The notes beneath the pieces were generated by a model. That model made no database searches, was not told where the DNA came from, and saw only the letters and a program-made list of their open reading frames with translations. A DNA stretch of 64,000 bases from NCBI RefSeq assembly GCF_000482745.1, contig NZ_AXWQ01000004.1, forward strand, positions 1 through 64,000, in the 5' to 3' direction. Below are positions 32,774 to 43,229 of the stretch, piece after piece. The DNA comes from Oleidesulfovibrio alaskensis DSM 16109 (GTDB lineage: Bacteria > Desulfobacterota > Desulfovibrionia > Desulfovibrionales > Desulfovibrionaceae). Positions within the stretch are counted from its first letter, which is position 1. Every line of letters begins with the position of its first letter. The translations under genes were made by a program, and so were the position numbers.

Positions 32774-34864
32774 TTACATCTGCAATGCACCGAAATCAGC
32801 AAGACGCCCAAGACGCTGCACAAGAGACTGCAGCAGATTCAACCTGTTACGTCTGATATGCGGATCTTCGCACATGACCATGACGCTGTCAAAAAAAGCA
32901 TCCACGGCCGGACGAAGCACACCCAGCAGACCAAACAGCGCATGGTAATCATCCGCGGCCCACCGTGCTTCAAAATCAGGGGCGATGTCTTCCAGCGCAC
33001 CGGCCAGCGCCTTTTCAGCTTCGTCCTCAAACAACGAAGCATCGTAGCAACCATCCAGTCCGCCGTCTTCCTCCTGCCCCTGCTTGCGGATAATATTCGC
33101 CGCACGCTTGAATGTAAGCACCGCCTGACCGAATTCTGCAGATTTGCTGAAACGGTCCAGAGCCTCCAGCCGGGCACCTGCGGCCCACACATCGTCGGCA
33201 CCGGCATGCAGCGCGGCTTCCACAAGAAGCGTTTCATGCCCTTGTGACACAAACAGGTTTTTCAGACGCAACACAAAGAATTCATGCAGCTTTTCGGCTG
33301 CCTGCTCAGGTTCCAGCTTCCATTGACGTTCACCGTAGCCTTCCTGCGCGTATCTGAAAAGCTCGCGTACATCGAAACGAAGACCTTTTTCCAGCATAAT
33401 ACGCGCAATACCCAGCGCACAACGCCGCAATGCATACGGATCGGCCGCACCTGTAGGAATCATGGACAGTCCGAAACAGCCAGCCAGCGTATCAGCCTTG
33501 TCAGCTATGGAAAGCAGCGCACCGCACAAAGAATCAGGAACAGGGCTTTCGGGACCGGCCGGCAGGTACTGCTCGCTGACAGCCTGGGCGACAATCTCGT
33601 CCTCTCCTTTCCGGCGTGCGTAAATGCCGCCCATGATCCCCTGCAGCGAATCAAACTCGTACACCATTTCCGAGACAAGATCAGCCTTGGACAACCGGCC
33701 TGCACGGGCGGCCTGTTCCTGAATATCAGGAGCCACGGCGGCAGCCAGCCAGCGGCACAGCCTTTCCAGACGGCGCGTTTTGTCACCCATGCTGCCCAGC
33801 GGAGCAAGAAAGATGACGTTGTCCAGCTTGGCAAGCCAGCTGTCAAAATCGGAAGCAAGGTCCGCCTTCCAGAAGAAACGGGCATCTTCAAGACGTGCAC
33901 GCAACACCCGCTCCCAGCCTTTTTTAACCAGCGCGGAATTCTGCGGCGTCATGTTGAGCACAGTCAGAAAGTGCGGCATCAGGCTGCCATCGGCAGCGGC
34001 AACGCCAAAGCTCTTCTGATGGCTTTCCATACTGGTCAGCAGAACCTCTGCCGGCAGTTCCAGAAAAGATGGATCAAAATCTCCCAGACAGGGAACAGGA
34101 TGCTCGCAAAGGCCCTGTACTTCGTCCAGCAGGGAGTCTTTCCAGAGGATACGGCCACCGGCCTGTGCGGCAAGGGCGTCTCCACCTTCTACGGTCACGC
34201 GGCGCCGGTCGGCAGCGCACAAGGTGACATGGCACTTATCGCGCACGGTACCGGCATAGGCGTCTGCTCCGGAAACCTCAAAAGGCCCCGGACCATGAAC
34301 CCTGTGCCCACAGGTTTCGTTGCCGGAAACAATCCCCGCCACTGTGAACGGTACTACTTCACTGTCAAAGAGGGCCAGCACCCAGCGCAGAGGACGGCCG
34401 AACGTAAAATCGCCGCTCCCCCACTTCATTTTTTTAGGGAAAGGTAAAGCTGCAATGATCTCAGGGGCCACCTCTGACAGAATTTCCTGTACGGGACGGC
34501 CGCCGGTTTTCTTGCGCACCGCAAGGTATTCACCTTTATCGGTGGTCAGCGTGAAAAGCTCGTCCAGCTCAGCGCCCTGCGTTCTGGCAAATCCTTCGGC
34601 CGCCTTGGTAGGCCGGCCTTGTGCGTCAAAAGCTATACGCACGGGCGGACCGGAAACTACTTCTTCAGCTTCGCGCTGCACGGCATCAATATTTTCAATG
34701 GTCAGAGCCAGCCTGCGCGGGGTTGACTGCACATTCAGAGTACCGAATTCCACATTGGCTGCTGCAAGCGCAGCCTCAAACCGCGAAGCAATCTCCTGCT
34801 CCAGTCCGGAAAGGAAACGGGCAGGCAGTTCTTCTGTTCCAATCTCCATCACGAAAACAGACAT
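32774..34864 (-). CDS. glyS: Glycyl-tRNA synthetase beta subunit
   Basis: A 696-residue beta chain of the alpha2beta2 GlyRS. It starts MSVFVMEIGTEELPARFLSG and contains FPKKMKWG, KDSLLDEVQGLCEHPVPCLGDFD and the HD-like middle, with the anticodon-binding C-terminal part. Start is 11 bases after the glyQ stop, in one operon. It recognises tRNA-Gly and works with GlyQ. Confidence 0.97.
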   Translation of the reverse strand: MSVFVMEIGTEELPARFLSGLEQEIASRFEAALAAANVEFGTLNVQSTPRRLALTIENIDAVQREAEEVVSGPPVRIAFDAQGRPTKAAEGFARTQGAELDELFTLTTDKGEYLAVRKKTGGRPVQEILSEVAPEIIAALPFPKKMKWGSGDFTFGRPLRWVLALFDSEVVPFTVAGIVSGNETCGHRVHGPGPFEVSGADAYAGTVRDKCHVTLCAADRRRVTVEGGDALAAQAGGRILWKDSLLDEVQGLCEHPVPCLGDFDPSFLELPAEVLLTSMESHQKSFGVAAADGSLMPHFLTVLNMTPQNSALVKKGWERVLRARLEDARFFWKADLASDFDSWLAKLDNVIFLAPLGSMGDKTRRLERLCRWLAAAVAPDIQEQAARAGRLSKADLVSEMVYEFDSLQGIMGGIYARRKGEDEIVAQAVSEQYLPAGPESPVPDSLCGALLSIADKADTLAGCFGLSMIPTGAADPYALRRCALGIARIMLEKGLRFDVRELFRYAQEGYGERQWKLEPEQAAEKLHEFFVLRLKNLFVSQGHETLLVEAALHAGADDVWAAGARLEALDRFSKSAEFGQAVLTFKRAANIIRKQGQEEDGGLDGCYDASLFEDEAEKALAGALEDIAPDFEARWAADDYHALFGLLGVLRPAVDAFFDSVMVMCEDPHIRRNRLNLLQSLVQRLGRLADFGALQM

Positions 34865-34875
34865 ATATGACTCCC

Positions 34876-35760
34876 CTATCCTTTCCTGATTCCGGTATTG
34901 AGCATGGGATAGCCCATTTCCTCACGCTGTGCGGCATACAGCCGCGCCACGGAAGAAGCAAGCACACGCACTCTGCCGATATACCCCGTTCGTTCCGTAA
35001 TGGAAATCGCTCCGCGAGCATCCAGCAGGTTGAACGTATGCGAGCACTTGAGGCAATAGTCATACGCAGGCCAGAGAAGCTGCTTTTCACACAGGCGGGT
35101 GCATTCGCGCTCGTACGCATTGAAAAGTTCCAGCAGCATGCCCGCATCACTTTCTTCGAAATTGTAACGGGACATTTCTACTTCGTTCCGATGGTAGATA
35201 TGCCCGTATGTCACAGTGTCATTCCACATCAGGTCATAGACCGACTCTTTTTCCTGCAGATACATGCACAGCCGCTCAAGACCGTAGGTAATCTCGACAC
35301 TTGTCGGGCTTAGATCAATGCCGCCGACCTGCTGAAAATACGTGAACTGAGTGACTTCCATACCATTGAGCCAGACTTCCCAGCCGAGCCCCCATGCCCC
35401 GAGCGTCGGCGATTCCCAGTCATCTTCCACAAACCGGATGTCGTGTTCTGCGGGGTTGATGCCAAGAGCGCGCAGGCTGTCGATATAAATCTCCTGCACA
35501 TTGTCGGGAGAAGGTTTGAGAATGACCTGAAACTGAAAATAATGCTGCAGGCGGTTGGGATTTTCTCCGTAGCGGCCGTCCGTGGGACGTCTGGATGGTT
35601 CCACATACGCCACATTCCACGGTTCGGGGCCGATCACGCGAAGAAAGGTGGCAGGGTTGAACGTCCCCGCACCACATTCGCTGTCAAAAGGCTGCTGTAT
35701 GGCACAGCCTCTGCGGGCCCAGAAATTCTGCAGCGTAAGAATAACGTCTTGAAAGTTCAT
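34876..35760 (-). CDS. glyQ: Glycyl-tRNA synthetase alpha subunit
   Basis: A 294-residue catalytic class II synthetase chain, starting [19 protein letters not shown]. Blocks seen are [52 protein letters not shown], and [24 protein letters not shown] 35760 was chosen over an upstream codon at 35820 because it matches the family start. It forms glycyl-AMP and pairs with GlyS. It lies downstream of recO. Confidence 0.97.
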   Translation of the reverse strand: MNFQDVILTLQNFWARRGCAIQQPFDSECGAGTFNPATFLRVIGPEPWNVAYVEPSRRPTDGRYGENPNRLQHYFQFQVILKPSPDNVQEIYIDSLRALGINPAEHDIRFVEDDWESPTLGAWGLGWEVWLNGMEVTQFTYFQQVGGIDLSPTSVEITYGLERLCMYLQEKESVYDLMWNDTVTYGHIYHRNEVEMSRYNFEESDAGMLLELFNAYERECTRLCEKQLLWPAYDYCLKCSHTFNLLDARGAISITERTGYIGRVRVLASSVARLYAAQREEMGYPMLNTGIRKG

Positions 35761-35816
35761 ATTTTCCCCTAAATCACTATAAATAGTACACCATCCGGCC
35801 GGAACGGTCCGTCCCG

Positions 35817-36563
35817 TCATATTCTGCGGAACCGGCCCTTATCCCAGACAAGGCCTACATGGTATTGAATAAACGCATCAACAGCGCGGCCCCACTGCTT
35901 CCACCCTTCGGGTGACAGCGGAATATCAGTCCACATGAGCGGGGGATTCTCCTGCACAAATCGAACGGCGTCAAGGGTTTCAGCGGACATCATAAAACCG
36001 CCGCCGGACGCGCCCCCGTGTGCCGAACACTCAAACACACCTTCACGGGGCAAAAAGCGGACACCGGCAACATCTTTCAGCCGCATGCCGCAGCGCGCAC
36101 AACGGACAGGATCAATGCGATAGCCCTGATCAAAAGCCAGCCGCCCCCGAAAAAGCACCGGAAAAATTTCCGGCACCACATCGGCCGTTTCCAGCAATTC
36201 CAGCATGCCGCACGTCAGATCATACGCATCGGCAGCACCCTCAGGCCCTACTCCCATGGCTTCCACAAACTTGATGCAGTTGGCAGCCACACCGGTACGG
36301 CCCCAGTCGGAGCGCAAACGGACAGGGCCGTTGAGCAGAGTCCCTTCGTCCAGACACAGATATGTACGCCGCTTGTCACTGGAAACCTTTACCAGCACAT
36401 GGTTGAGCGCATCAAGACACCCGCAGAAACGTCTGCGGCTGCGGCACCCGCCAAAAGCAAACGCAGTAATCACGCCTCTTGAGGGAGACAAAAAGCGGAC
36501 CCATAAGTCCGCTTCCCGAAATCTGCCGGTGCGGAGCACCAGCGCTTTTTCCGTAAAATCCAT
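35817..36563 (-). CDS. recO: DNA repair protein RecO
   Basis: A 248-residue protein with the N-terminal OB fold ([33 protein letters not shown]) and a C-terminal helical part with a Cys-x-x-Cys (RCARCGMRL) like the RecO zinc site. RecO with RecF and RecR loads RecA on gapped DNA. It sits between the RodZ-like gene and glyQ, all on the minus strand. Confidence 0.93.
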   Translation of the reverse strand: MDFTEKALVLRTGRFREADLWVRFLSPSRGVITAFAFGGCRSRRRFCGCLDALNHVLVKVSSDKRRTYLCLDEGTLLNGPVRLRSDWGRTGVAANCIKFVEAMGVGPEGAADAYDLTCGMLELLETADVVPEIFPVLFRGRLAFDQGYRIDPVRCARCGMRLKDVAGVRFLPREGVFECSAHGGASGGGFMMSAETLDAVRFVQENPPLMWTDIPLSPEGWKQWGRAVDAFIQYHVGLVWDKGRFRRI

Positions 36564-36583
36564 ATCCCTCTTGCCGGTAACGG

Positions 36584-37570
36584 CTATGGAAACTGCAACG
36601 TAACCACATCTCCGGGTGCGGCTTCCACCGGAACGGCACGCCCGTTCAGCTTCACGTCCACTCCGCCGCCATTGCCCAGCTTGACAGAAAGCGACTTGTC
36701 AAACCGGAACACCACCGCCTGACCGGCCCGCAAAAAAAGCTCTTGATCTCTCACATCATCCATGCGGGCCTCTATCCAGCAGTCGAGGCGGGCCTCGACC
36801 CGCAGTTGCTGCTCACCTGCGGCTGCGGCTTTTTTCTGACCGGCCACAGGGGCCTGTTCTGCCTGCGGAACAGGAACTGCCGGAACAGGCGGGGCAACGG
36901 GGGCTTTTTGCGGCACAGGCTGCTGTGCTGTCTGTGCACCGGTGCCGGCGGTGTCTGCCGCAACGGCCATTTCTGCAGGCGCCGGAGCAACGATACGGGA
37001 TGCCGCACCGGAAGAGGCCTTGCCGGTTTCGTTCACAGGCTCGGCTGATTCCGCGGCATTGCCCTGCACAGAGGTGGCGTTGCCTTCAGCCGCGGACGGC
37101 GTGGAAACCGCAGGCACCGCAGCAGCCGGCACAGACGACCCGTTGCTCTGCACGGTATCGCTCCGCTGCTGTTTTTCGGCAACCACAGGAGCCACCAGAT
37201 AACGGTACGCCAGGTAACCGCCTGCGGCAAGCAACACCACAACAAGCAATCCGGCCACCAGCGGAGCGGTTCTGCGCCGCGGTTTTACCACCAGCTTGGG
37301 CGGCGGCAGCACGGGATCATCGTCACTGTCGTCCACAAATTCCTGTTCAACGACTGAACGCACCAGTTCGGCATCAAACTCCAGCAAACGGGCATAGGTT
37401 TTGACAAACCCCTTGGCATACACGGGGTGAGGAAAACTGTCGTTGCGGCCCTCCTCAATGGAGGAAATGATTCTTGCGGCGATCTTGGTGCGTTTTTCCG
37501 CATCCTTCAAAGACATGCCGCGGGCTTCACGCGCCTGCCGCAGCGCCTGTCCCAATTCTTTCAAGGTCAT
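36584..37570 (-). CDS. RodZ-like HTH membrane protein
   Basis: A 328-residue protein with an N-terminal Cro/CI HTH (LGQALRQAREARGMSLKDAEKRTKI, then SIEEGRNDSF, YAKGFVKTYARLL), a single transmembrane helix at about 95-125 (LVAGLLVVVLLAAGGYLAYRYL), a Pro/Ala/Gln-rich linker and a C-terminal DUF4115-type beta domain. RodZ anchors MreB and keeps rod shape; the periplasmic tail is typical. No mreB is nearby in this window, so the role is from family layout. Confidence 0.88.
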   Translation of the reverse strand: MTLKELGQALRQAREARGMSLKDAEKRTKIAARIISSIEEGRNDSFPHPVYAKGFVKTYARLLEFDAELVRSVVEQEFVDDSDDDPVLPPPKLVVKPRRRTAPLVAGLLVVVLLAAGGYLAYRYLVAPVVAEKQQRSDTVQSNGSSVPAAAVPAVSTPSAAEGNATSVQGNAAESAEPVNETGKASSGAASRIVAPAPAEMAVAADTAGTGAQTAQQPVPQKAPVAPPVPAVPVPQAEQAPVAGQKKAAAAGEQQLRVEARLDCWIEARMDDVRDQELFLRAGQAVVFRFDKSLSVKLGNGGGVDVKLNGRAVPVEAAPGDVVTLQFP

Positions 37571-37584
37571 CAGCGTCTCCTTGA

Positions 37585-38526
37585 CTAGAGGCGGATATCA
37601 ACCACCGCACGTTCACGCAGCTTTCGTGTATATTCTTCGAAACGCTCTTTAAGCATGGGTTCACGCAGCTTAGCTTCAATTTCATCGGCCACTTCGTCCA
37701 CGGGGCGGACAGTGCCTTCAATCACTTCGTCCACATGCAGATAGGCCGCACGGCCGTCATACTCAATCGGGCGACTGAGGCCCCCTGCGGCCACACCTTC
37801 AAGAGCCTGCTTCCACTGGCTCACCAGCGAACTCCAGTCCAGCTTGCCTATGGCACCGCCGCTGCTGGCTGCAGGGCCCACAGAATATTTCTTCACCGCA
37901 TCGGCAAAGCTGATATTCCCCTCGCGGATATCGCGCAGCACAGGTTCCGGATCTGCCGTGGGGGCAAATACAAGCAGGCTAAGACTGATGGATTTATCCT
38001 GCATATATTCGTTTTTATGCTCTTCGTAATACGCTTCAATATCCTGACGGGTCACAACGACCTTTCTGCTGACCATAAAGGAAAGCAGCTTCTGACGCAT
38101 GATATTGTTGCGGATAAGCCCCCGGTAAAAATCAAGATCCTGACCTTCGGACTTCAGCTGAGCCACCAGCTGATCTTCGGTTATCTGCATGCGGGCCAGC
38201 AGCGAACGCAGTTCATTATCCACGGCGGCATCGTCTGCCCCCAGATTATAGCGTTCAGCTTCCTGCACCATCAACCTGTCCACGATCATGTCTTCAAGAG
38301 TCTCGGACTCAATCTTTTTTATGGCGGCCGCATCCGCAGGATCAAGGGCACTGAGGCCGGCACGGTGCAGCTTGGAAGCGGCACGGGCCTGCAGGTCGTA
38401 TTGTGTGATTATCTCACCGTTCACAACGGCAACAATTTTATTGATTACCGTTTCCGCCCCGGCACCGGCGACAAACACCGCAAGGGCAGAAACAGTCAAA
38501 ACGCCGAGCTTGAGTAGACGCAGCAA
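37585..38526 (-). CDS. SurA-like periplasmic peptidyl-prolyl isomerase/chaperone
   Basis: A 313-residue exported protein. TTG 38526 is preceded by AGGAGG at 5 bases and gives a signal peptide (LLRLLKLGVLTVSALAVFVAGAGA); ATG 38574 is the alternative but lacks such a site. After it come VINKIVAVVNGEIITQYDLQ (SurA_N), helices with VQEAERYNLGADDAAVDNEL, and a parvulin domain (SLSLLVFAP ... SVGPAASSGGAIGKLDWSSL). SurA-type proteins help outer-membrane protein folding. Followed by a second SurA-like gene upstream on the same strand. Confidence 0.85.
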   Translation of the reverse strand: MLRLLKLGVLTVSALAVFVAGAGAETVINKIVAVVNGEIITQYDLQARAASKLHRAGLSALDPADAAAIKKIESETLEDMIVDRLMVQEAERYNLGADDAAVDNELRSLLARMQITEDQLVAQLKSEGQDLDFYRGLIRNNIMRQKLLSFMVSRKVVVTRQDIEAYYEEHKNEYMQDKSISLSLLVFAPTADPEPVLRDIREGNISFADAVKKYSVGPAASSGGAIGKLDWSSLVSQWKQALEGVAAGGLSRPIEYDGRAAYLHVDEVIEGTVRPVDEVADEIEAKLREPMLKERFEEYTRKLRERAVVDIRL

Positions 38527-38650
38527 GAAACCCTCCTGAACAGCCCGCACAACGGGCCAGTTGGTAAGATGCATATAATCTGTGGGATGTAATATCTTTT
38601 AATCAGCATTGCAACGAGCGCCGGAAAACACCTGCCCGTCAAGGGCCGCG

Positions 38651-39664
38651 TCAGCTTGCCCCCGTGGCATTGAACGCTTCCGGAGCGGCAGGCTCCTCCG
38701 GCTCCGGCGCCAGTTCCGGAACAGGAGTCTCATCTTCGCCGGGGCGAAGCAACAGGTCAGAAACTTTCACCTCCGCGCTCTCCAGACGTTTTTCCAGCCA
38801 TTGAGCATAGACCTGCTGCATTTTCTCCTCGATAAGCAGACGCTCGATGATGGGATAGGCCTGAGACGGACCGAGAACTTTTTCCGGCAGCAGCCCCAGC
38901 ATGATAAAAGCCTCATAGCCAGCTTCGCCGTTAAGCACAGGTGAAGCCTGCCCGTCTTCAAGCTTGGCCAGCAGCTGCTTCCATGTGCCGTGAACCCGGT
39001 CTTCTCGCATTTTCAGCTCCCGGACCGAAAGCTGGCTGAAGCTGCCGAGCACCTCTGCCCGGTCCTTACCTTCTGTCAACAAATCGCGGGCCTTTTCCAC
39101 AGTGCCTCTGTCCGGTCCGGAAATGTACAGAAAATTAATTCTTTCCGGCAGGTAAAAATCGCTCAGATGCGCTTTGTAATAATCTTCAGCTTCTTCAAAA
39201 CTCAAAGAAATCGCAGGCCGCAGAATTTCGGAACGGAACTTTTCGCGCTGCAGATGCTGCCGCAGCATATACCGCCATGTGGCAAGGTCTATGTAATCTT
39301 CGACAAGCACTTTTTCAAACTCACCGGGGGGGTAGTCGGCCCGCACCTCTTCCTCGGCTTTCAGCACCTCTTCATCTGTCACGTCCAGTCCGGATTTTTC
39401 CAGATCCTGCTCCACAAGGCGCTGTACAATAAGTCCGGCAAGCGCACTGCCGTAGTCCTTGCGCAACTGATCGACGGAAGGGACCATGGCGCCGCTCCAG
39501 CTCAGATGATCCAGATCATAGCGGGCTTCCAGCTCCTGAAGATACACAGGGCTGCCGTTAACCGTGGCCACCACGCCCTGCTGTTCCACATCGTCTTTGC
39601 AGCCGGCTGCTGCCATAATCACACATGCAGCCACCACGGCCGCAATCTGTCTGCGCATATCCAT
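38651..39664 (-). CDS. SurA-like chaperone lipoprotein
   Basis: A 337-residue lipoprotein precursor: the lipobox AAAGC follows the hydrophobic MRRQIAAVVAACVIMA. Then a SurA_N-type region (VVATVNGSPVYLQELEARYDL, VQRLVEQDLEKSGLDVTDEE) and a divergent parvulin domain (ISLSFEEAEDYYKAHLSDFYLPERINFLYI) follow. The catalytic pattern is degenerate, so chaperone function without isomerase activity is likely. The acidic proline-rich tail is unusual. Confidence 0.8.
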   Translation of the reverse strand: MDMRRQIAAVVAACVIMAAAGCKDDVEQQGVVATVNGSPVYLQELEARYDLDHLSWSGAMVPSVDQLRKDYGSALAGLIVQRLVEQDLEKSGLDVTDEEVLKAEEEVRADYPPGEFEKVLVEDYIDLATWRYMLRQHLQREKFRSEILRPAISLSFEEAEDYYKAHLSDFYLPERINFLYISGPDRGTVEKARDLLTEGKDRAEVLGSFSQLSVRELKMREDRVHGTWKQLLAKLEDGQASPVLNGEAGYEAFIMLGLLPEKVLGPSQAYPIIERLLIEEKMQQVYAQWLEKRLESAEVKVSDLLLRPGEDETPVPELAPEPEEPAAPEAFNATGAS

Positions 39665-39679
39665 CCCGATTGGTTTTAG

Positions 39680-42600
39680 CTACTGTGCCCGCAGCAATTC
39701 AAGTTCCGACTGCAGGGCAGAAAGCCGGTCTTCAAAAGCGGAACCTTCCGGCAGCTGGATTTCCATGATGGCAGGCGGCACCAGACGTGCCCTGCCTGCC
39801 CTTTCTGCAACCCAGCCCACCAGTGTGGCAGGAGAAACCGCTCCGGCGTTTTCCGCCCAGGTCAGCCTCACCTTATCCGCAAAAATATCAGCCTTCTGCA
39901 CATCAAGAGTACCCAGATAACGCTTGAGGCGCAGTATTCCCAGAAAAGCCTGAAGCTCCTGCGGAAAATGACCGAACCTGTCCCGCATTTCCAGCTCGAT
40001 GCTTTCCTGCGCAGCACCGTCCGCTGCCGAAGAAAGAGCCTTGTAATATTTCAGACGCTCTCTTCCATCGTCCATATAGCCTTCGGGAATATGAGCCGTA
40101 ATGCCTATGTTAAGCTCGGTCTGCACATCATCGCGCACCGGCTCACCCTTCAGGCGGGCCACTTCTTCTTCAAGCATTTCAAGATACATGTCCAGACCGA
40201 TCTTGACCATGTGTCCGGACTGCACCTCGCCAAGAATATTACCGGCCCCACGCAGACGCAGGTCTTCCATGGCGACCTGAAAACCGGCCCCCAGATAATC
40301 CATTTCAAGTATTATTTTCAGGCGCTTGCGTGCAAGTTCCGGCACACCGTCCACATCCGGCACAACAAAGACAGCATGAGCCTGCCGGTCGGAGCGGCCC
40401 ACCCTGCCGCGCAACTGATACAGCTGTCCCAGACCGAACATCTGCGCCTGATCCACCACAAGCGTGTTGGCACGGGGAAAATCCAGCCCCGATTCCACAA
40501 TGGCGGTACAGACAAGAACGTCCAGTTCCGCATGCCAGAACTTGTGCATGGTTTCTTCCAGCGCCTTTTCCGACATCTGGCCGTGGGCCATACCCACGCG
40601 GGCGTCAGGAACAAGCGACCGGACATACTCGGCCACACGCTCAAGTCCCTGCACCCTGTTGTGCACCCAGAAAACCTGCCCCTCGCGCTGCAGTTCGCGC
40701 AGCAGAACCTCGCGCAGAATATCAGGGTCCCGGTCTATGAGAGCGGTCTTTACGGGCTTGCGCTCCGGCGGAGCCGTTTCAATGACGCTCAGCTCACGGA
40801 TGCCCGACATGGACAGCTGCAGAGTCCGCGGAATAGGAGTTGCAGTCAGGGTAAGCACATCCACGTTCCTGCGCATTTTCTTCAGGCGTTCCTTATGCCG
40901 CACGCCGAACCGCTGTTCTTCATCCAGAATAAGCAGGCTCAGATTCGGCAGGATGACATCATCAGACAAAATCCTGTGCGTACCGATCAGAATGTCAATC
41001 TGCCCGCGTTCACACGCGGCCAGCACTTCCTTCTGACGCTGACGTGAAACAAACCGGCTGAGCATACCCACATTGACGGGAAACTGCCCGAGGCGGCTCC
41101 GGAATGTCTGGAAATGCTGTTCCGCCAGCACGGTGGTGGGGCACAGCAGAGCCACCTGTTTTCCGTCCATGGCGGCGCGGAATGCCGCCCGCAGTGCGAC
41201 CTCCGTCTTGCCGAAGCCCACATCGCCGCATACAAGTCTGTCCATGGGTTCAGCACGTTCCATATCATCAAGAACGTCCTCGATGGCCCGCGCCTGATCA
41301 GGAGTCTCCTCAAACCCGAACGATGCCTCGAACTCGCGGTACATGTCGTTTACGGGAGAATAACGGTATCCTTTTGCAACCTTGCGCCACGCATACATCT
41401 CCACCAGATCATGCGCGATCCTCTCGATGGCTTTACGGGCTTTGGACTTGCTGGCGCTCCAGCCGGCACCGCCCAGCTTGTCCAGCGAAGGTGCCGTACC
41501 GTCAGGCCCCTTGAACCGCTGAACCAGAGAAAGTCTGTCCACAGGCAGGTACAGCTTGTCATCACCGGCATAACGGAGCAGAAGGTAATCGTTTGAGACG
41601 CCCCCCAGATCCATTCGCAGCAAGCCCTCGAAACGGGCGACGCCGTAATCGCGGTGAACCAGCATGGCCCCCGCCTCAAGGTCGTCGTAGGATTTCAACC
41701 CCGCAAAAGCGCCGGACCGCACCCTCTGCTGCCGTGTACGCGGCTGCAGCACATCTTCGCCCAGCACAACCGAGTTATCCCACTGCAGTTCAGCCCCCTT
41801 GCGGAAAGCCGACACAAGAGCAAAAACACCAGCGGTGCTTTTGTCATACCGCAGATACGGACTGATGCCGTCCTGCTGGGCCAGTGAAAGAAATTTGGCC
41901 CTGCTGCGCGCCGAACCGAAACTCAGAACAGTCTGGCGTCTGGTGCGGCTCCATTCCTTGAGAGCTTCAATAAGTGTCTGCCACGGCCGGTCGCTCTGCT
42001 CTTTTTCGTAAAAAAGATCCTGAAAGACCTCATACCCGCGTTCCGGCAGGTTTTCTCCCTTCTGCTCCACTCCCATGACCAGTTCTTCAAAGTACACACG
42101 CACTGTCTGCCCGAACAAAGCGGTGACGTCTTCCGCCTCACGGATGGTCATGGCCGCAGGCTGATGAATGCCGTACTCCCGCTCCTGCTGGTCGGAAAAA
42201 TCATCCCATGTTCTGGCAGACTGCTTGAGTGCTTCGGCCACATCCCTTTCAGCAGGCAGAATATAGACCGCATCGGGCGGCAGCCAGCGCTCCAGAAAAA
42301 CGGCATCCTGATAGTATACCCCCGGCAGTAGCGTTGCACGGGCCTCTCCTGCGGCCACATCAAGCGCTGCAGGCGCACCGTCCGGCAGCAGGCCGGACTC
42401 GGCAGCCCGCTGCCAGAAGCTGCGGGCCTCGGCACGGGGTGCGCCTTCCAGCACCACCGGCGCAGTGGGAATAAGAGTCACCTCCGCAAGATTGCCTTTT
42501 GACCTCTGGCTTGAAGGATCAAAAAGACGGATTTCTTCCAGAGTGTCGCCGAAAAAGTCCAGCCGTACCGGTTTGGCATAGCCCGGCGGAAAAATATCCA

Positions 42601-43138
42601 GAATATCCCCGCGCAACGCTATTTCTCCGGGCTGGGTGACATATGCGGTGCGCGTGTATCCCCACTCCACAGCCTGTTCCATGACCAGCCCGGGGGACAT
42701 GTCCTCGCCGGTCGAAAGAACCAGCTGATGCTTATCAAAAAGGGAAGGAGGAGGAAGCTTGGGAATGAAATTATCAAGCGATACTATGACCGCCTGCGGC
42801 ATGTGCCGCCTGTTGAGCGCATACAGGCTGGCCATGCGTGCTGCCCACGCAGTACGTCCGGGGCTGCCCGCCGGATGCTGGGGAATAATAATCCAGCGAC
42901 GCTCCCACGCGGGTACCGTCAGACTCACGTCCTCCGACGATTCGTCCGGCGAAAAGAGCGTTGCCAGCGCCCTGAGCTCTGCCAGCTCATCAGCATTGCG
43001 GGCAACCAGCACAACACTCCGGCCCTGATCAATCAGTTCCTTTGCCAGTCTGGCACGGGTCGCAGGGCCGCTGCGGGCCACATGCAGGCTGTGCGCCGCA
43101 CCGCCGCCCAGCCTTTTCGCTATTTCTTCAAACTGCAC
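39680..43138 (-). CDS. mfd: Transcription-repair coupling factor
   Basis: A 1152-residue SF2 translocase. N-terminal UvrB-homology modules are followed by the CarD-like RNA-polymerase interacting domain (LEAGAMLVHRDYGVARFEGLL), the helicase Walker A GDVGFGKTEVALRAAF, the DEEQ box LLILDEEQRFGV, and the TRG/translocation motif region (ESGLDFPRANTLVVDQAQMFGLGQLYQLRGRVGRS). It removes stalled RNAP and recruits UvrA. GTG 43138 has only a weak ribosome site. Length matches the family. Confidence 0.97.
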   Translation of the reverse strand: MQFEEIAKRLGGGAAHSLHVARSGPATRARLAKELIDQGRSVVLVARNADELAELRALATLFSPDESSEDVSLTVPAWERRWIIIPQHPAGSPGRTAWAARMASLYALNRRHMPQAVIVSLDNFIPKLPPPSLFDKHQLVLSTGEDMSPGLVMEQAVEWGYTRTAYVTQPGEIALRGDILDIFPPGYAKPVRLDFFGDTLEEIRLFDPSSQRSKGNLAEVTLIPTAPVVLEGAPRAEARSFWQRAAESGLLPDGAPAALDVAAGEARATLLPGVYYQDAVFLERWLPPDAVYILPAERDVAEALKQSARTWDDFSDQQEREYGIHQPAAMTIREAEDVTALFGQTVRVYFEELVMGVEQKGENLPERGYEVFQDLFYEKEQSDRPWQTLIEALKEWSRTRRQTVLSFGSARSRAKFLSLAQQDGISPYLRYDKSTAGVFALVSAFRKGAELQWDNSVVLGEDVLQPRTRQQRVRSGAFAGLKSYDDLEAGAMLVHRDYGVARFEGLLRMDLGGVSNDYLLLRYAGDDKLYLPVDRLSLVQRFKGPDGTAPSLDKLGGAGWSASKSKARKAIERIAHDLVEMYAWRKVAKGYRYSPVNDMYREFEASFGFEETPDQARAIEDVLDDMERAEPMDRLVCGDVGFGKTEVALRAAFRAAMDGKQVALLCPTTVLAEQHFQTFRSRLGQFPVNVGMLSRFVSRQRQKEVLAACERGQIDILIGTHRILSDDVILPNLSLLILDEEQRFGVRHKERLKKMRRNVDVLTLTATPIPRTLQLSMSGIRELSVIETAPPERKPVKTALIDRDPDILREVLLRELQREGQVFWVHNRVQGLERVAEYVRSLVPDARVGMAHGQMSEKALEETMHKFWHAELDVLVCTAIVESGLDFPRANTLVVDQAQMFGLGQLYQLRGRVGRSDRQAHAVFVVPDVDGVPELARKRLKIILEMDYLGAGFQVAMEDLRLRGAGNILGEVQSGHMVKIGLDMYLEMLEEEVARLKGEPVRDDVQTELNIGITAHIPEGYMDDGRERLKYYKALSSAADGAAQESIELEMRDRFGHFPQELQAFLGILRLKRYLGTLDVQKADIFADKVRLTWAENAGAVSPATLVGWVAERAGRARLVPPAIMEIQLPEGSAFEDRLSALQSELELLRAQ

Positions 43139-43173
43139 AGTGAATCCGTAAAAAAAAGTACGTCAACAAGCAA

Positions 43174-43208
43174 AAGCCGCCACCCCGCTGACGGGTTGAT
43201 GGCGGCTT
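43174..43208 (-). terminator. Terminator downstream of cheW
   Basis: AAGCCGCCA (43174-43182) and TGGCGGCTT (43200-43208) form a 9-bp stem; on the minus strand it is followed by TTTTGC, after the cheW stop. Confidence 0.65.
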
Positions 43209-43229
43209 CAGCAAACGCGACAAGGCAGG

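Noticed and set aside
33284..34447. Long open frame antisense to glyS
   Set aside because: It has no ribosome site or family motifs, and glyS is clearly coding on the other strand.
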